64,000 nt of DNA from contig NC_134426.1 of the NCBI RefSeq assembly GCF_030867145.1, forward strand, positions 8,804,001 to 8,868,000, in the 5' to 3' direction. Shown in pieces: positions 34,505-46,075 of this stretch. Origin of the DNA: Opisthocomus hoazin. Taxonomy: Eukaryota; Chordata; Aves; Opisthocomiformes; Opisthocomidae. A program made the position numbers and the translations under genes. The number at the start of each line of letters is the position of its first letter. The stretch's first letter is position 1. A model generated the notes under the pieces. That model was given only the letters and a program-made list of their open reading frames with translations. It ran no database searches and had not been told where the DNA came from.

Positions 34505-34510
34505 AATAAA
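34505..34510 (+). terminator. Poly(A) signal for receptor 2
   Basis: AATAAA 210 bp downstream of the stop codon. Confidence 0.55.
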
Positions 34511-34704
34511 AGACGGTTTTCTCGGTACCAGTGTCTGGATGTCAGGCTCTTCTTCCAAAGCTGAGGTAGGGATCAGGCTGAAGTAATTGCCCCTATGAGC
34601 CTGCTGTTGCGCTTTGCTTCTATAGGGGTTCAGCACTGAAGGGTTTGGGGAGATGTGTTAGAGAATGAGCCTGTGTGGATCTTTCATGCGTGGGTGCCCC
34701 GTGC

Positions 34705-35315
34705 GGAGAAAAATGATGGGTGATCCACAGGGATCTGCCTGGGACCATGTCCCTGTGCCTTTCAGGAGACACTGCCCTGCAGGCAGCACTTCCAACTCCA
34801 GGCAATGCCCAAGATGACACCCCTGGTCAAGAGCAGAGCTATTTCTTCATGCACCGGTTTGAGCAGTCTTTTCTCTTACTGGTGTAGCAGGAGATGCCTG
34901 GGGAACCCTCAGGGCAGGAGTCTTGTGCTTGGAAGAGGGACTGGTACAAAGGGGCTGCCAGCATTAGGCAATAAGATTCTCTTTGAGACAAGGCCAGCAG
35001 ACACAGGGAGATGCTGGCCTCTGTCTCCTCATGCCATGGCTGGTGCCAGCCCTGGGGCTGGTGAGGAGCCTGAGACTCCTCTCTGTTCCTCAGGACCTGC
35101 TGTGCCCTTCAGAGGGGCAGTGGCTGTGGGGTGAGTGGCCAGAGCTCTGCAGCACCCTGTGCTGAGCACTTCTGTGGGACCAGCCCCATTGTGCTGCTCT
35201 GCTGGGATAGGGATGGGACAGTGGAGAGAGATGGGGAGAGCTGGGGAGGAGCTGGGCTGGTTTGGAAAGTGTCTGGGAGAGAAAAACACACAAAGCCCAG
35301 AGGTGAGTTTTGGGG
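34705..35315 (+). repeat. Receptor downstream block, plus orientation
   Basis: Matches 63885-63150 in reverse complement: 'aatgatgggtgatccacagg', 'ggagtcttgtgcttgg' versus 'ggagtctggtgttggg', 'ctctgtctcctcatgc' and 'cagccctggggctggt'. An open frame (34805-35134) containing RSLVLGRG, LSPHA and PGAGEEPE is partly kept in the inverted copy. It may be an exon or only shared duplication. Confidence 0.75.
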
Positions 35316-35405
35316 AGTGGCAGAGCCCGCAGCTGAGTGGCCAAGCTGAGGAAAGCTTGCATTGGATGGGGGTTGCATCGGTCTTCAGCAGTGGTGACCA
35401 CCCGA

Positions 35406-36683
35406 ATGGCTCCAGCCAAGCCCACAGACCCTCCTGAAGACGGGCCATCCACCCTTGGCGAGGCCTTTCCTTAGCAGGCGGAGGACACCACCGTCAAGCA
35501 GATGGTCGCCTGGCTCGACACCGCAGATGGTGAGGCCACCATCCATGATCTACCGGACAGCTCCAGCTTGACCGTCTTCCTCCACGAGCTCCCCGACCTC
35601 CCCCAGTACGTGGCAGAGGAGCGAGCAGCGGTGGCGGGGCTGGAGGACAGTGAGGACACCGTCCCTCATGTCCTTGACTTCCCCAACAGCCTCGCCATCA
35701 CCACCTTCTCAGAGTGCCTAGAGGATGGTGCCTTCCCCAAGGTACAAGAGGCCTTGGCGTGGCTAGGGGACAACGAGGACACCACCTTGACGGCCAGTGT
35801 CCCCAGCTTGACTGCCGACATCCTCCATGAGCTCCCCGACTACTCTGAGTATGTGGCAGAGGGCAGCTGCCCCACACCGTGAGCAGTGGCAGCGGGGCTG
35901 GGGAGCCCTGAGGACACCGTCCCCAGTGTCCCCAACTCGACCACCTGCCTCAACGAGCTCCCCCACCTTTTGCACTACAGGGCAGAGGGAGGATGCAACC
36001 AGGAGCAAGTGGCAGAGAGGATGCTGGTGGATGGTGAAAACACCTTCTGCGATGTCCCCGACAGCCTTGCCTCCTTCAGCCAAGCCCCTGACTTCTTGGC
36101 CTACGGGGTGGACAGTGACCACCCCGAGGATCGCCTTGCAGCAGCGAAGCTGGGGGATGCCGACCCCTTCCGGGGGGTGCCGGACTCCACAGGGCAGGAC
36201 ACCAAGGGGAAGAAAAGCGGGCTGGCAGCAGACCTCCCCACATGGATGCCACTGAGTCCCTTGGAGACTTCCCGGGAGAGCTCTCCAGAGAGTTCTCTGG
36301 AGGCTTCAGAGGACACTTCAGAGGACGGTCCTGTGGAGAGTCCCCGGAAGGATCCCCTGAAGAGTCCTCCGGAGAGTCCTGTGCTGAGCCCTCTGCGGAT
36401 CCCGCTGCTCAGTCCCCTGCCCAGCCCCCCGGCTCTCCCCCAGCCTCACCTGCCCCGCATGGCCCCGCCGATGGAGGAGGCACAGCGCAGGCAGCCCCGG
36501 GGTGTTTGGACGCCCTGGATGGTGCCGCTGGGAGTTGTCACCTGCCGGGTGGTGCCCAGATCGGGAGAGGTGGGCGGCAAGAAGCCCAAGCACCCCGCAC
36601 CTGCCAGAACCCACAAGATGCAAGAGACCTCTGTGCAGGACAACACCCCAGCAAAGAAAAGGAAGAAGATGGGGGTGCGCTAG
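35406..36683 (+). pseudogene. Repeat-containing acidic protein frame with in-frame stops
   Basis: I do not recognise the family. One reading frame is continuous from ATG 35406 (MAPAKPTDPPED) to TAG 36681-36683, except for a TAG at 35472-35474 and a TGA at 35880-35882. The first half is about six degenerate repeats of roughly 42 residues: LGD.EDT, then a VP or LP.S segment, then LHELPD...YVAEE. The second half is Ser/Pro/Glu-rich (ESSPESSLEASEDTSED, LLSPLPSPPALPQP) and ends in a basic patch, KKRKK, like a nuclear signal. The TAG is preceded by 'cctttcctt', so an intron acceptor at 35474 with an upstream exon is an alternative; the start would then be ATG 35502. The TGA is not explained that way. 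GC-rich, unlike its neighbours. ATTAAA follows at 37032. Pseudogene or unusual gene. Confidence 0.45.
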
Positions 36684-37031
36684 GTGCCCAAACACTCGAA
36701 AACCCTCTGGGAGGGGAAGCTGCACAGGGACAGCTTGGCAGAGGGCAGGCAGGAAGCAGCAAGCGGAGAGCATCAACGGCAGCAACGTGCCTGCCAAAAG
36801 ACCTAGTCCCTGGGGGGATGCTGGGGGCAAAGGTCCTTCGTGCAGTGGGAGGGGACAGGTAGTGTTGGGAGACCGACATGGAGTAGCCAACGAGTACGGC
36901 TACCCACAGCCCAGCAATCCAACACTGGCCCCCACAGCACCCACGTGCAGAGGAAATCTGGAGGCAGAGACCTGCAACCCACTCGCCCCAACCCCGGCCC
37001 TCTCCCATATCCCTCTGTCTTGCTTAATTCA

Positions 37032-37037
37032 TTAAAA
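37032..37037 (+). terminator. Possible poly(A) signal ATTAAA
   Basis: ATTAAA about 350 bp after the repeat-protein frame. Confidence 0.3.
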
Positions 37038-37281
37038 GTGTTGGGTGTTGGCTTTGCAGAGCCTCTCTCTACATGTGGTCATTTGTGCAGTGGGAGGTGG
37101 GGTGGGGTGGTTAGCGCAGCTCCCTGCCCACACCCGCGGGTGACTGAGCTGGGCTGGGGATGGCCACCAAAAGGATGGGTAGATGGGCATCACTCTGGAT
37201 GGTGGGTGCCCAGGGAAGAAATCACACTAATTAGCATCAGCACCGGGAGGATGGAGGCCTCCATCACTGCCCGTGTACCTG

Positions 37282-37385
37282 CATCACTGCATTGGTACCA
37301 GCATCACCATCACTGCCCTGGCACCGGCATCACCATCACTGCCCTGGCACCGGCATCACCATCACTGCCGCAGCACTGGCATTAC
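37282..37385. repeat. 26-bp tandem repeat, about four units
   Basis: Unit CATCACCATCACTGCCCTGG plus CACCGG, repeated with few changes, the last unit diverged. Confidence 0.9.
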
Positions 37386-37559
37386 TGCTGGTGAGCTGGA
37401 CCCAGCCCTGGGAAGGTGCTGCGGCTGCTGTGGGGGGCTCGGCACGGACAGGCTGAGCTGTCCCAGTCCCTGAACAGGGCAGTTGTAGTGAAAGCCCTGT
37501 AAGACTGAACAGAAAACCACACTACTTGTACTGTTGTAGTCACTAAAAACGCTGGCATG

Positions 37560-37855
37560 GCTCATGGAGGCTCTGGGGTTCGGGTGCCTGGCGCCTGTGC
37601 CCGAGGGTTCTGTCTCCTTCTCTCCGTCCCCTGCCCCTCCCCAGCTCTGGGCTCACCCCAGGGCTTCCCTGGCCGGGCCCGGCTCCAGCGAGGAGCTCCC
37701 CCCCACACCCCTCACATGTCCAGCAGGCAGCAGAGCCCCCAGTGCCCGCCCCAGTGCCCCGCTCCCCTCACGGGCAGCCCCAGCCCTCACCTCAGCCGAG
37801 GCCTGGAGCGCAGCCTGCCCCTCCCACACCAACATGGCTGCCCGGCAGCCCCAAG
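37560..37855. other. GC- and CpG-rich stretch
   Basis: Rich in CCCC and CpG ('ggccgggcccggctcc'), possibly a small CpG island. No gene start is evident beside it. Confidence 0.3.
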
Positions 37856-38165
37856 CAGGACAGAGGGATGGGAGCAGGACAGAGGGACGGTGAAACAAGG
37901 CGGGAGCTGGGCAGGGAGTGGAGAAAGGAAACCCCTGGTGAGGAGCAGGCACAGGGACAGGGAGTGGGGGAGGCAGGGCAGGGGCAGGGGGTGGCCAGGA
38001 GCACTGTGATGAGAAACAGGACAAAGGGACAGAGAGCAGAGGAGGGCAGGAGGAAGGACAGGGGGTCAGAACGACGCAGGCTGGGCGAGGGAGCAGGACA
38101 GAGGGAAAAGGATGGGAGGAAATCGGAAGGGCAGAGGGAAGGGGAGAGGCAGGGACAGAGAGGAG
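37856..38165. repeat. Purine-rich degenerate minisatellite
   Basis: About 300 bp of recurring AGGACAGAGGGA / GGGCAGGG / GGAGGAA words on the plus strand; irregular period. Open frames in it are artefacts. Confidence 0.7.
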
Positions 38166-38386
38166 TAAACATGGAAGAGAAGCAAAAGATCTGCAGAACA
38201 GCCAGGACCGTGAAGCAGCATCTCAGTGCCTCTTCTCTCAAAAGGTGTGAACACTGCAGCTGGTAACGCCAGAAGCAGCTGCAGGAGCCAGGAGCCTGCT
38301 GCTGCCCCACTGTAATGGAATAGTTCTTCCCCTGGAAAGAAGGGGTATCGTCTGTGTTTAATTAGCCTCCCTTCCATCAAGTATTT

Positions 38387-38888
38387 TGTTGTAGTGCAGG
38401 ACAAGCATTATGTTAACACTTAACATAAGCTGAAAGACAGGATATCATGGCCACCTGCATTATCCGTTTAATCAAGGACAAAGGCTCCTTCTGGAAGAAA
38501 CAAAGGAAAGTTGGCAGAAGAAAGTAGCCTTAAGTTGTCCTTAGGTGACATATGACCATATGTGGATGAAAGCAGTTAGGTCACCTCACCTGGGAGGATC
38601 ACCAAGGACCACCAGAAGAGGAAGAGACACGCAGAAGGGGTCTGTAAAGAAGCCAAGAACAACGATGCCACATCATTAAGCAACTCACGTAGATTAGAAT
38701 GAATATGTATTAGATAGACAGAATATGCATGAATTCAATCTGTAAATGCAATGGAGAAGATGGCACTGGCTGTGCTGATTTGTGGGAAATCCACTGAGCA
38801 CCCAGGCCTGAATAAAGCAATATCTCTCCTGGGTGTGTGAGGCTTGGCTGATTGCACACCAGGTAAAGAATGCGCTTTTTGGACAACA
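38387..38888 (+). mobile_element. LTR of the TGTTGT...ACAACA family
   Basis: 502 bp with termini TGTTGT (38387-38392) and ACAACA (38883-38888), AATAAA at 38811-38816, and a U5 'gattgcacaccaggtaaaga' like that of the 15950 LTR. Flanking bases (ATTT, CTGT) do not form a target duplication, so one flank has changed or it is part of a larger lost element. Confidence 0.7.
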
Positions 38889-39059
38889 CTGTCACCTACT
38901 CCGCAATCGGTGACATTAGAAGAAGCGTCACAAGCAAGGTGACCTCACGTACCCGATGAGCTACTCAGGGACATGGGACATCACCAGCACCTGCACAAGC
39001 CCGGGGCCGGCTCCGATGCCAACTACTGCTCAGACAACAGTGACCTCACAAAACCCTGC

Positions 39060-39665
39060 ATGGCAGGAGCCTCCTCACTGCCCACACCCTGGATTTTGCA
39101 CCTCCATCTCTCTCTCCCTCCTCCCTGTGCTCATCTCTCTCTCAGGCCCCTTTCTCTCCTGCTCCACGGCCTCCCAATGCCTCTGTGTTTCTCAGTGTTT
39201 GTGTGGCACATGTTACCTCAGAAGCACTGTCCCAGCTGGGTCACCCACATTTCCTTCTCTTCTCCCTCTGCTTCCATCGTGACCTCATCAAGAGTCTGAT
39301 GTGACCTCAGAGGCCCCTCCATCCTGCCTCCCTTCTGCTGGTAAATCCTGTTCCTGCAAGAGAAGTAACAACTGGTCAGTGTCCCCTCTGAGACATCTTA
39401 TCCACATCTTCCTGAGCTGGACAGATGGTAGGACCTGTCACCACCAGCCCTGGCTGTGCTTGAAGTCTTCTCCCGGCACAGGAGTTGCTCTGGCTGTGCT
39501 TGGTGCGTGCCGTGCTTGCTGAAGGAGAACAGTAACACCTCGAGTTGCTCCTGGGCAGTGTCCTGCTGGCAGAGCTCGTATCAAGGCAGGTTTGCCACAG
39601 GTCCCGAGGCTGGTCCAGGGGTACCTCCGGTCCCCCAGCTCAGCCACAGGTCCCACATCTGGCTC
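39060..39665. repeat. Third, diverged copy of a block from the segmental duplication
   Basis: Collinear with 7100-7630 (A) and 55050-55575 (B): 'gaagcactgtcccagc', 'tgacctcagaggcccct', 'cctgttcctgcaagagaag', 'gctggtccaggggt' and 'ctcagccacaggtcccac'. Divergence is far larger than between A and B, so an older duplication. Confidence 0.75.
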
Positions 39666-40739
39666 CTGGGAAAGCCCTTTCCCAGCTGTGAGCCAGGCCA
39701 AGGGCACGAGGCACAAACAGCCCCCACCCCCGACGGCCCCAGTCCCCAACGGGCCTCTGCCCCCAAACTACTCAAACTTCCAAACAGGCTCTCCCTCCGA
39801 CTGCAATGTCTTCAGTTTTAAGGAACGAGACTGTGTGCTCCCAGATTCCACTGTCCGACCTAAACTGTGAGAGGGAGATTTGGGCTCCAGGACAAAAGAA
39901 TTTCCATTACAGAATCTCAGCTACCACCTGCGTGATCGTTGTCACTCACCCACAAAAGCTGCGTTGTAAAAAATCTTACAGCTCATTAAAATTATTCTTT
40001 CCTCCCCAAATCTTTGTTCTTCTCATACCCTCAGATTACTGCGGTAATGATCATATAATTAATCTGTAATTACCACCAAACTGAAATGATGGGGTTTTTT
40101 TAGATCATCTAGATCATTTAGATTGTGTTAGATCATCTAGTTCTAATGTCCCTGTCATGGACAAGGACACCGTCCACTAGACCAGGCTGCTCAAAGCCCC
40201 ATCCAGCCTGGCCTCTCTTCTTTCTGAATGCAAGGTGAGTCAGATGGAGCATACAGAAAGCCCATGGAGATCAGGGCTGATCTCTGTTTTAGACGTGGGA
40301 TTTGGAATTTTGGAGACTGGAGATTCCAACAGACTCCACTCTTTCAATGGAAACATCCCTGAGCTTTTGATCCTGACAGAAATATCACAGACTGCCCCCA
40401 CCTCCACTTCGCAGTTGCCTGAACCATTTGGTTGTCCATGTCCAGTTCTCTTCCACACTCACAAAGTGTGCTTAAGCTGCAAAACAGCACTACAAACAGG
40501 CAGCCAAACACCTCTTCTCTCCAAGATGTGAAAAGTGCAGGTAAAGACAGCACAGGTACCATGACCAGCCTTCTGGTCTGGGTCAGGTTTTAAAAAGCAA
40601 GGTCTTCTGCACCTCTGTTTTCCAGCTGCTGCCAACAGCTGCAGAAAGGGTCTGGTGTTGATCAGCTGGAGGATTGATGCTCACTGCCAAACTCCAGAAG
40701 AGGACATTACACCTCAGGCTGCAGACTCTGAGCCCAGCA
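39666..40739. other. Non-coding, nothing recognised
   Basis: Includes an AT-rich part (39980-40140) with repeated 'tagatcat'. No gene seen. Confidence 0.4.
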
Positions 40740-43700
40740 TGAAGGACTATTGATGGGCACCCAGCGTTTCTTTTGGTGGGCACCTGGCATCTTGTTATGC
40801 AGCCAGCTTTTATTTTGTTGCCCACCTGACATCTTGGTTGGCACCCACCGTTTCCTTTGGTGGGCACCTGGCATTTTGTTTGCTGGCCACCAATTGCTTA
40901 TTCTTGTGGGCATCCGGTGTTTTGGTGCCCACATGGCGTTTTGGTGGGCACGCAGGTTTTCTTTTGGTGGGCAGCTAGCATTTCTTTTGCTGGCCAAGTG
41001 TCATCTTGCTGGGCACGTGGTATCTTGCTGGGCACCCAGTGTTTATTTTCCTGGGCACATGACTATTTGGTGGACACCTGACATCTTGGTGGGCATCTGG
41101 CATTTATCTGTGTGAGCACATGGCGTTATAGAGACCACCTGGCATCTTTGTGCGCACGCAGCATTAGTTTTGGTGGCCACATGGTGTTTTGGTGGCCACC
41201 TGGCATTTCCTTTCGTGGGCCCCTGGCGTATTGGTTGCCACCTGGAATACTGATGAGCAGCAAGCGTTTCTTTAGGTGGCCAGCTGGCATCTTGGTGGGC
41301 ACCTAGTCTTTATCTTGATGGCCACCTAAATGCTTAGGCCGAGTTTTTCAACAGGTGGCCACCTGGCATCTCCTTAAGCACCCAGCATTACCTTTGGTGG
41401 GCACCTGGCATCTCGGTGGGCACCCAGCATTTTGTATGTTGAGCATGTCGCGTTGTCGTGGCCAACTGCCATCTTGATAGGCAACCAGCCTTTCTTTTGG
41501 TGGCAACCTGACATTTACTTTGGTGGGCTGCCGACGTTTCTTTTGGTGGCCACCTGGCAATTTGGGTGCCACCTGGAATGTTGGTGGGCACCCTGTGATA
41601 CTTTTGGTGGGTACGTGGCATTTTGGTGACAAGCTGACATCTTGTTGGGCACCCAGCATTTATTTTGCTGGTCATGTGGTCTTTTGGTGGGTACCCAGTG
41701 TCTCTTTTGGTGGGCATGTGGCATTAATCGTGGTGGGCACCCAGGTTTTTGGTCTGTGGGCAAGCTGGCATTTCTTTTGGTGTGCATGGGGCCTTTTTGT
41801 GGCCACCTGGCATCATACTGGGCACCCGTTGTTACTTTTGGTAGGCACCTGGCATTTCTTTTGGTGTGCATGGGGCATTTTGGTAGGCACCTGGCATCAT
41901 AGTGGGCACCCACTGCCACTTTTGGTAGGCACCTGGCAACTTGGGGGGCACCTGGCTACTTCTTAGTCACTTAGCGTTTCTTTTGCTGGCCACGTGGCGT
42001 TTTGGCGGGCACCTGGCTTCTTGGTGGGCACCCAGATTTCCTTTCGGTGGGCACCTGGTTTTTGCTGGCCACCTGGCCTCTTGGTGGACACCTGGTGTTT
42101 ATTCTGGTTGCCAGCTGCCGTCTTGGTGGGCACCCGGTATTTTTCTGGGTCACCACCAAGCACTTAGGTGGCCATCTAGCATCTTTGCAAGCACCCAGCA
42201 TTTCTTTTCATTGGCACCCAGCATCTTGGTGGGTACCCAGCATTTCTTTTGGTGGGCACATGGTCCTTTGGTTGGCACCCGGTTTTTCTGTTGGTAGGCA
42301 CATGGCATTCATCTGGTTGGGCAGACAGTGTTTCTTTTCGTGGCCATGTGGCATTTTGGTGGCCACCTGCAATCTTGGTAGGCACCTGGCATTTCTTTTG
42401 CTGGGCACGCTGTGTTTTGGTGGCCACCTGTTATGTTGGTGGGCACCCAGCACTTCTTGTGGTGGCCACCTGGCATCTTCATAGGGACGCACCATTTATT
42501 TTTGTGGGCACATGGTGTTCTTGTGGTCACCTGGCATCTTGGTGAGCAGCCGGTATTCCTTTTGGTGGGCATGCAGCATCTTGGTGGGCACCTGGCACTT
42601 CTTTTGGTGACCACATGGCATTTTGGTGGCCACCTGGCATCTTGCTGGGCACTCGGCACTAGTTTTGATGGGCATGTGTTATTTTTGTGGACACCTGGTG
42701 CATCGGTGCGCAGCCAGCATTTATTTTGGTGGACACCAGCCATCGTGGTTGGCACCCACCATTTCTATTGGTGGGCACCTGGCGTTTTGTTTGGCACTTG
42801 GCATTTCTTTTGCTGGGCACCCATCGTTTATTTTTGTGGGCATGTGGTGTTTTGGTGGCCACATGGTGTTTTGGAGGGCAGCCAGGTTTTCTTTTGGTGG
42901 GCACGTGTCATTTTGGTGGGCAGCTGGCATTTCTTTTGGCGGTTACCTGCCATAATTGTGGGCACACAGCGTTTCTTTCGGTGGGCATGCGGAATTTATT
43001 TGGCCACCCAGCATCTTCATGGGCACGCAGTGTTTCTTTTGGTGGGCATGTGGCATTTTGGGTGCCACCTGACATCTTGCTCGGCACCCAGTGTTGATTT
43101 TCCTGGGCACATGACTATTTGGTGGCCACCTGACATCTTGGTGGGCATCTGGCATTTATCTGGGTGAGCACATGGCGTTATAGGGACCACCTGGCATCTT
43201 TGTGCGCACGCAGCATTAGTTTTGGTGGCCACATGGTGTTTTGGTGGCCACCTGGCATTTCCTTTCGTGGGCCCCTGGCGTATTGATTGCCACCTGGAAT
43301 ACTGATGAGCAGCAAGCGTTTCTTTTGGTGGCCAACTGGCATCTTGGTGGGCACCTAGTCTTTATCTTGATGGCCACCTAAATGCTTAGGCCGAGTTTTT
43401 CAACAGGTGGCCACCCAGCATCTCCTTAACCACCCAGCATTTCCTTTGGTGGGCACCTGGCATCTCGGTGGGCACCCAGCATTTTCTTTGTTGGGCATGT
43501 CGCGTTGTGGTGGCCAACTGCCATCTTGATAGGCAACCAGCCTTTATTTTGTTGGCCACCTGGCATTTCCTTTGGTGGGCTGCCGGCGTTTCTCTTGGTG
43601 GCCATCTGGCATTTTGGGTGCCACCTGGAATGTTGGTGGGCACCCTGTGATACTTTTGGTGGGTACGTGGCATTTTGGTGACAAGCTGGCATCTTGTTGG

Positions 43701-46075
43701 GCACGCAGCATTTATTTTGCTGAGCACGTGGTCTTTTGGTGGGTACCCAGTGTCTCTTTTGGTGGGCATATGGCATTGGTCATGGTTGGCACCACGGTTT
43801 TTGATTGGTGGGCACCAGGCATTTCTTTTGGTGTGCATGGGGCATTTTTGTGGCCACCTGGCATCATACTGGGCACCCGCTGTTACTTTTGGTAGGCACC
43901 TGGCATCTTGGGGGGCACCTGGCTTCTTCTTAGTCACCCGGCGTTTCTTTTGCTGGCCACATGGTGTTTTGGCAGGCACCTGGCATGTTGGTGGGGACCC
44001 AGAGTTCCTTTCGGTGGGCACCTGGTTTTTGCTGGTCACCTGGCCTCTTGGTGGACACCTGGTGTTTATTCTGGTTGCCAGCTGCCGTCTTGGTGGGCAC
44101 CCGGTATTTTTCTGGGTCACCACCAAGCACTTAGGTGGCCACCTAGCATCTTTGCAAGCACCCAGCATTTCTTTTCATTGGCACCCAGCATCTTGGTGGG
44201 TACCCAGCATTTCTTTTGGTGGGCACATGGTCCTTTGGTTGGCACCCAGTTTTTCTGTTGGTAGGCACGTGGCATTCATCTTGTTGGTCAGAGAGCGTTT
44301 CTTTTCGTGGCCATGTGACATTTTGGTGGCCACCTGCAATCTTGGTAGGCACCTGGCATTGCTTTTGCTGGGCACGTTTTGTTTCGGTTGCCTCCTCTCA
44401 TCTTGGTGGGCACCTCAATTTTCTTGTAATTTACACCTGGTGTTTTGGTGGCCACCTGGTATCTTGGTGGGCACCCAGCACTTCTTGTGATGGCCACCTG
44501 GCATCTTCATAGGGATGCACCATCTATTTTTGTGGGCACATGATGTTTTTGTGGTCACCTGGCATCTTGGTGGGCACCCAGCTTTATATTGGTGAGCACC
44601 CAGCATCTTGGTGTGCACCCAACATTTATTTTGGTGGGCACATGGCATCTTGGTGGGCACCCGGTGTTTCTCTTGGCAGGCACACGGCATTTTGGTGGTC
44701 ACCTGGCATCTTGGTGAGCAGCCGGTGTTTCTTTTGGTGGGCACGCAGCAACTTGGTGGGCACCTGACACTTCTTTTGGTTGCCACCTAACATTTTGGTG
44801 GCCACCTGGTGTCTCGGTGCGCAGCCAGCATTTATTTTGGTGGACACCAGCCATCGTCGTTGGCACCCACCATTTCTATTGGTGGGCACCTGGCGTTTTG
44901 TTGGGCACTTGGCATTTTGTTTGCTGGGCACCCATCGTTCATTTTTGTGGGCATGTCGTGTTTTGGTGCCGACATTATGTTTTGGTGGGCACCCAGTTTT
45001 TCTTTTGGTGGGCTCGTGGTATTTGTTTTGGTTGGCACGTGGCATTTTTGTGGGCAGGTGGCATTTCTTTTGGTGGCCACCTAGCATCTTTGTGGGCACA
45101 CAGCTTTTCTTTCGGTGGGCATGTGGAATTTATTTTGCCACCCAGCATCTTCATGGGCACCCAGTGTTTCTTTTGGTGTGCATGTGGCATTTTTGTGTGC
45201 ACCTAGCATCTTGGTGAGCACCCAGCATTAGTTTTGGTGAGCACATGGTGTTTTGGCGGCCACCTGGTGTATTGATTGCCACCTGGAATATTGATGGACA
45301 CCCAGCATTTCTTTTGTTGGCCACCCGGCATCTTGTTAGGGACCCGGTATTTATTTTGATGGCCACCTGCCATCTAGTTGCGCAGCCAGCATTTATTTTG
45401 GTGGCCACCTGGCATTTTGGTTTGCACCCACTGTTTCTTTTGGTTGGCACCTGTCATTTCATTTGCTGGGCACCCATCGCTTATTCTTTTGGGCATGTGG
45501 TGTTTTAGTGGCCACATGGATTTTTGGTGGGCACGCAGGTTTTCTTTTGGTTGGAATCTGGCATTACTTTTGCTGGACACCTGCCATCTTGCTGGCTACT
45601 TGAGATTTCTTTTGGTGCCCAACTGGCATCTTGGCAGGCAACCGGCCTTCATTTGGTGGACACATGGTGTTTTCGTGTCCCCCTGGCATCTTTGTTAGCA
45701 CACAGCATTTCTTTGGTTGGGAATGTGGCATTCAGTTGGGCACCCAGCATCTTCATGGGCACCCAGTGTTTCTTTTGGTGGGCACCTGGCATTTTTATTG
45801 CCTCGTGGCATCTTGCTGGGCACCCAGCATTTATTTTGGCGAGCACCAGCATCTTGATAAGGACCCAGCCTTTCTTTTGGTGGGCATGTGGCATTTTGGT
45901 GGGGACCTGGCATCATGGTGGGCACCTGGCATATCTTTTGTTCAGCATCTGGCAATTGTTGAGGTGAGCACATGGCGTTGTATTGCCACCTGCCATCTTT
46001 GGTGCACCCAGCATCAGTTTCGATGGGCACATGGTGTTTCAGTGGTCACCTGTCATATTGATGGCCACCCAGCGA
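40740..46075. repeat. Minisatellite array II (G/T strand forward)
   Basis: 5.3 kb of a degenerate ~20-bp unit (18-24 bp) whose plus strand reads GGTGGGCACCTGGCATCTTG / TTTTGGTGGCCACC. Units are grouped into a higher-order repeat: the run 41032-41480 recurs nearly unchanged at 43085-43530, an offset of 2,052 bp, and other markers are offset by about 1,970-2,030 bp, giving two full and one partial higher-order units. The 10-bp palindrome GGTGGCCACC occurs many times. Few stop codons occur on either strand, so long open frames arise (for example 43675-44490), but they are not genes. Confidence 0.95.

Noticed and set aside
37557..38310. Several 110-174 codon frames on both strands
   Set aside because: Lie in a CpG-rich stretch and a purine-rich minisatellite; low-complexity Pro/Ser or Arg/Glu/Gly translations.
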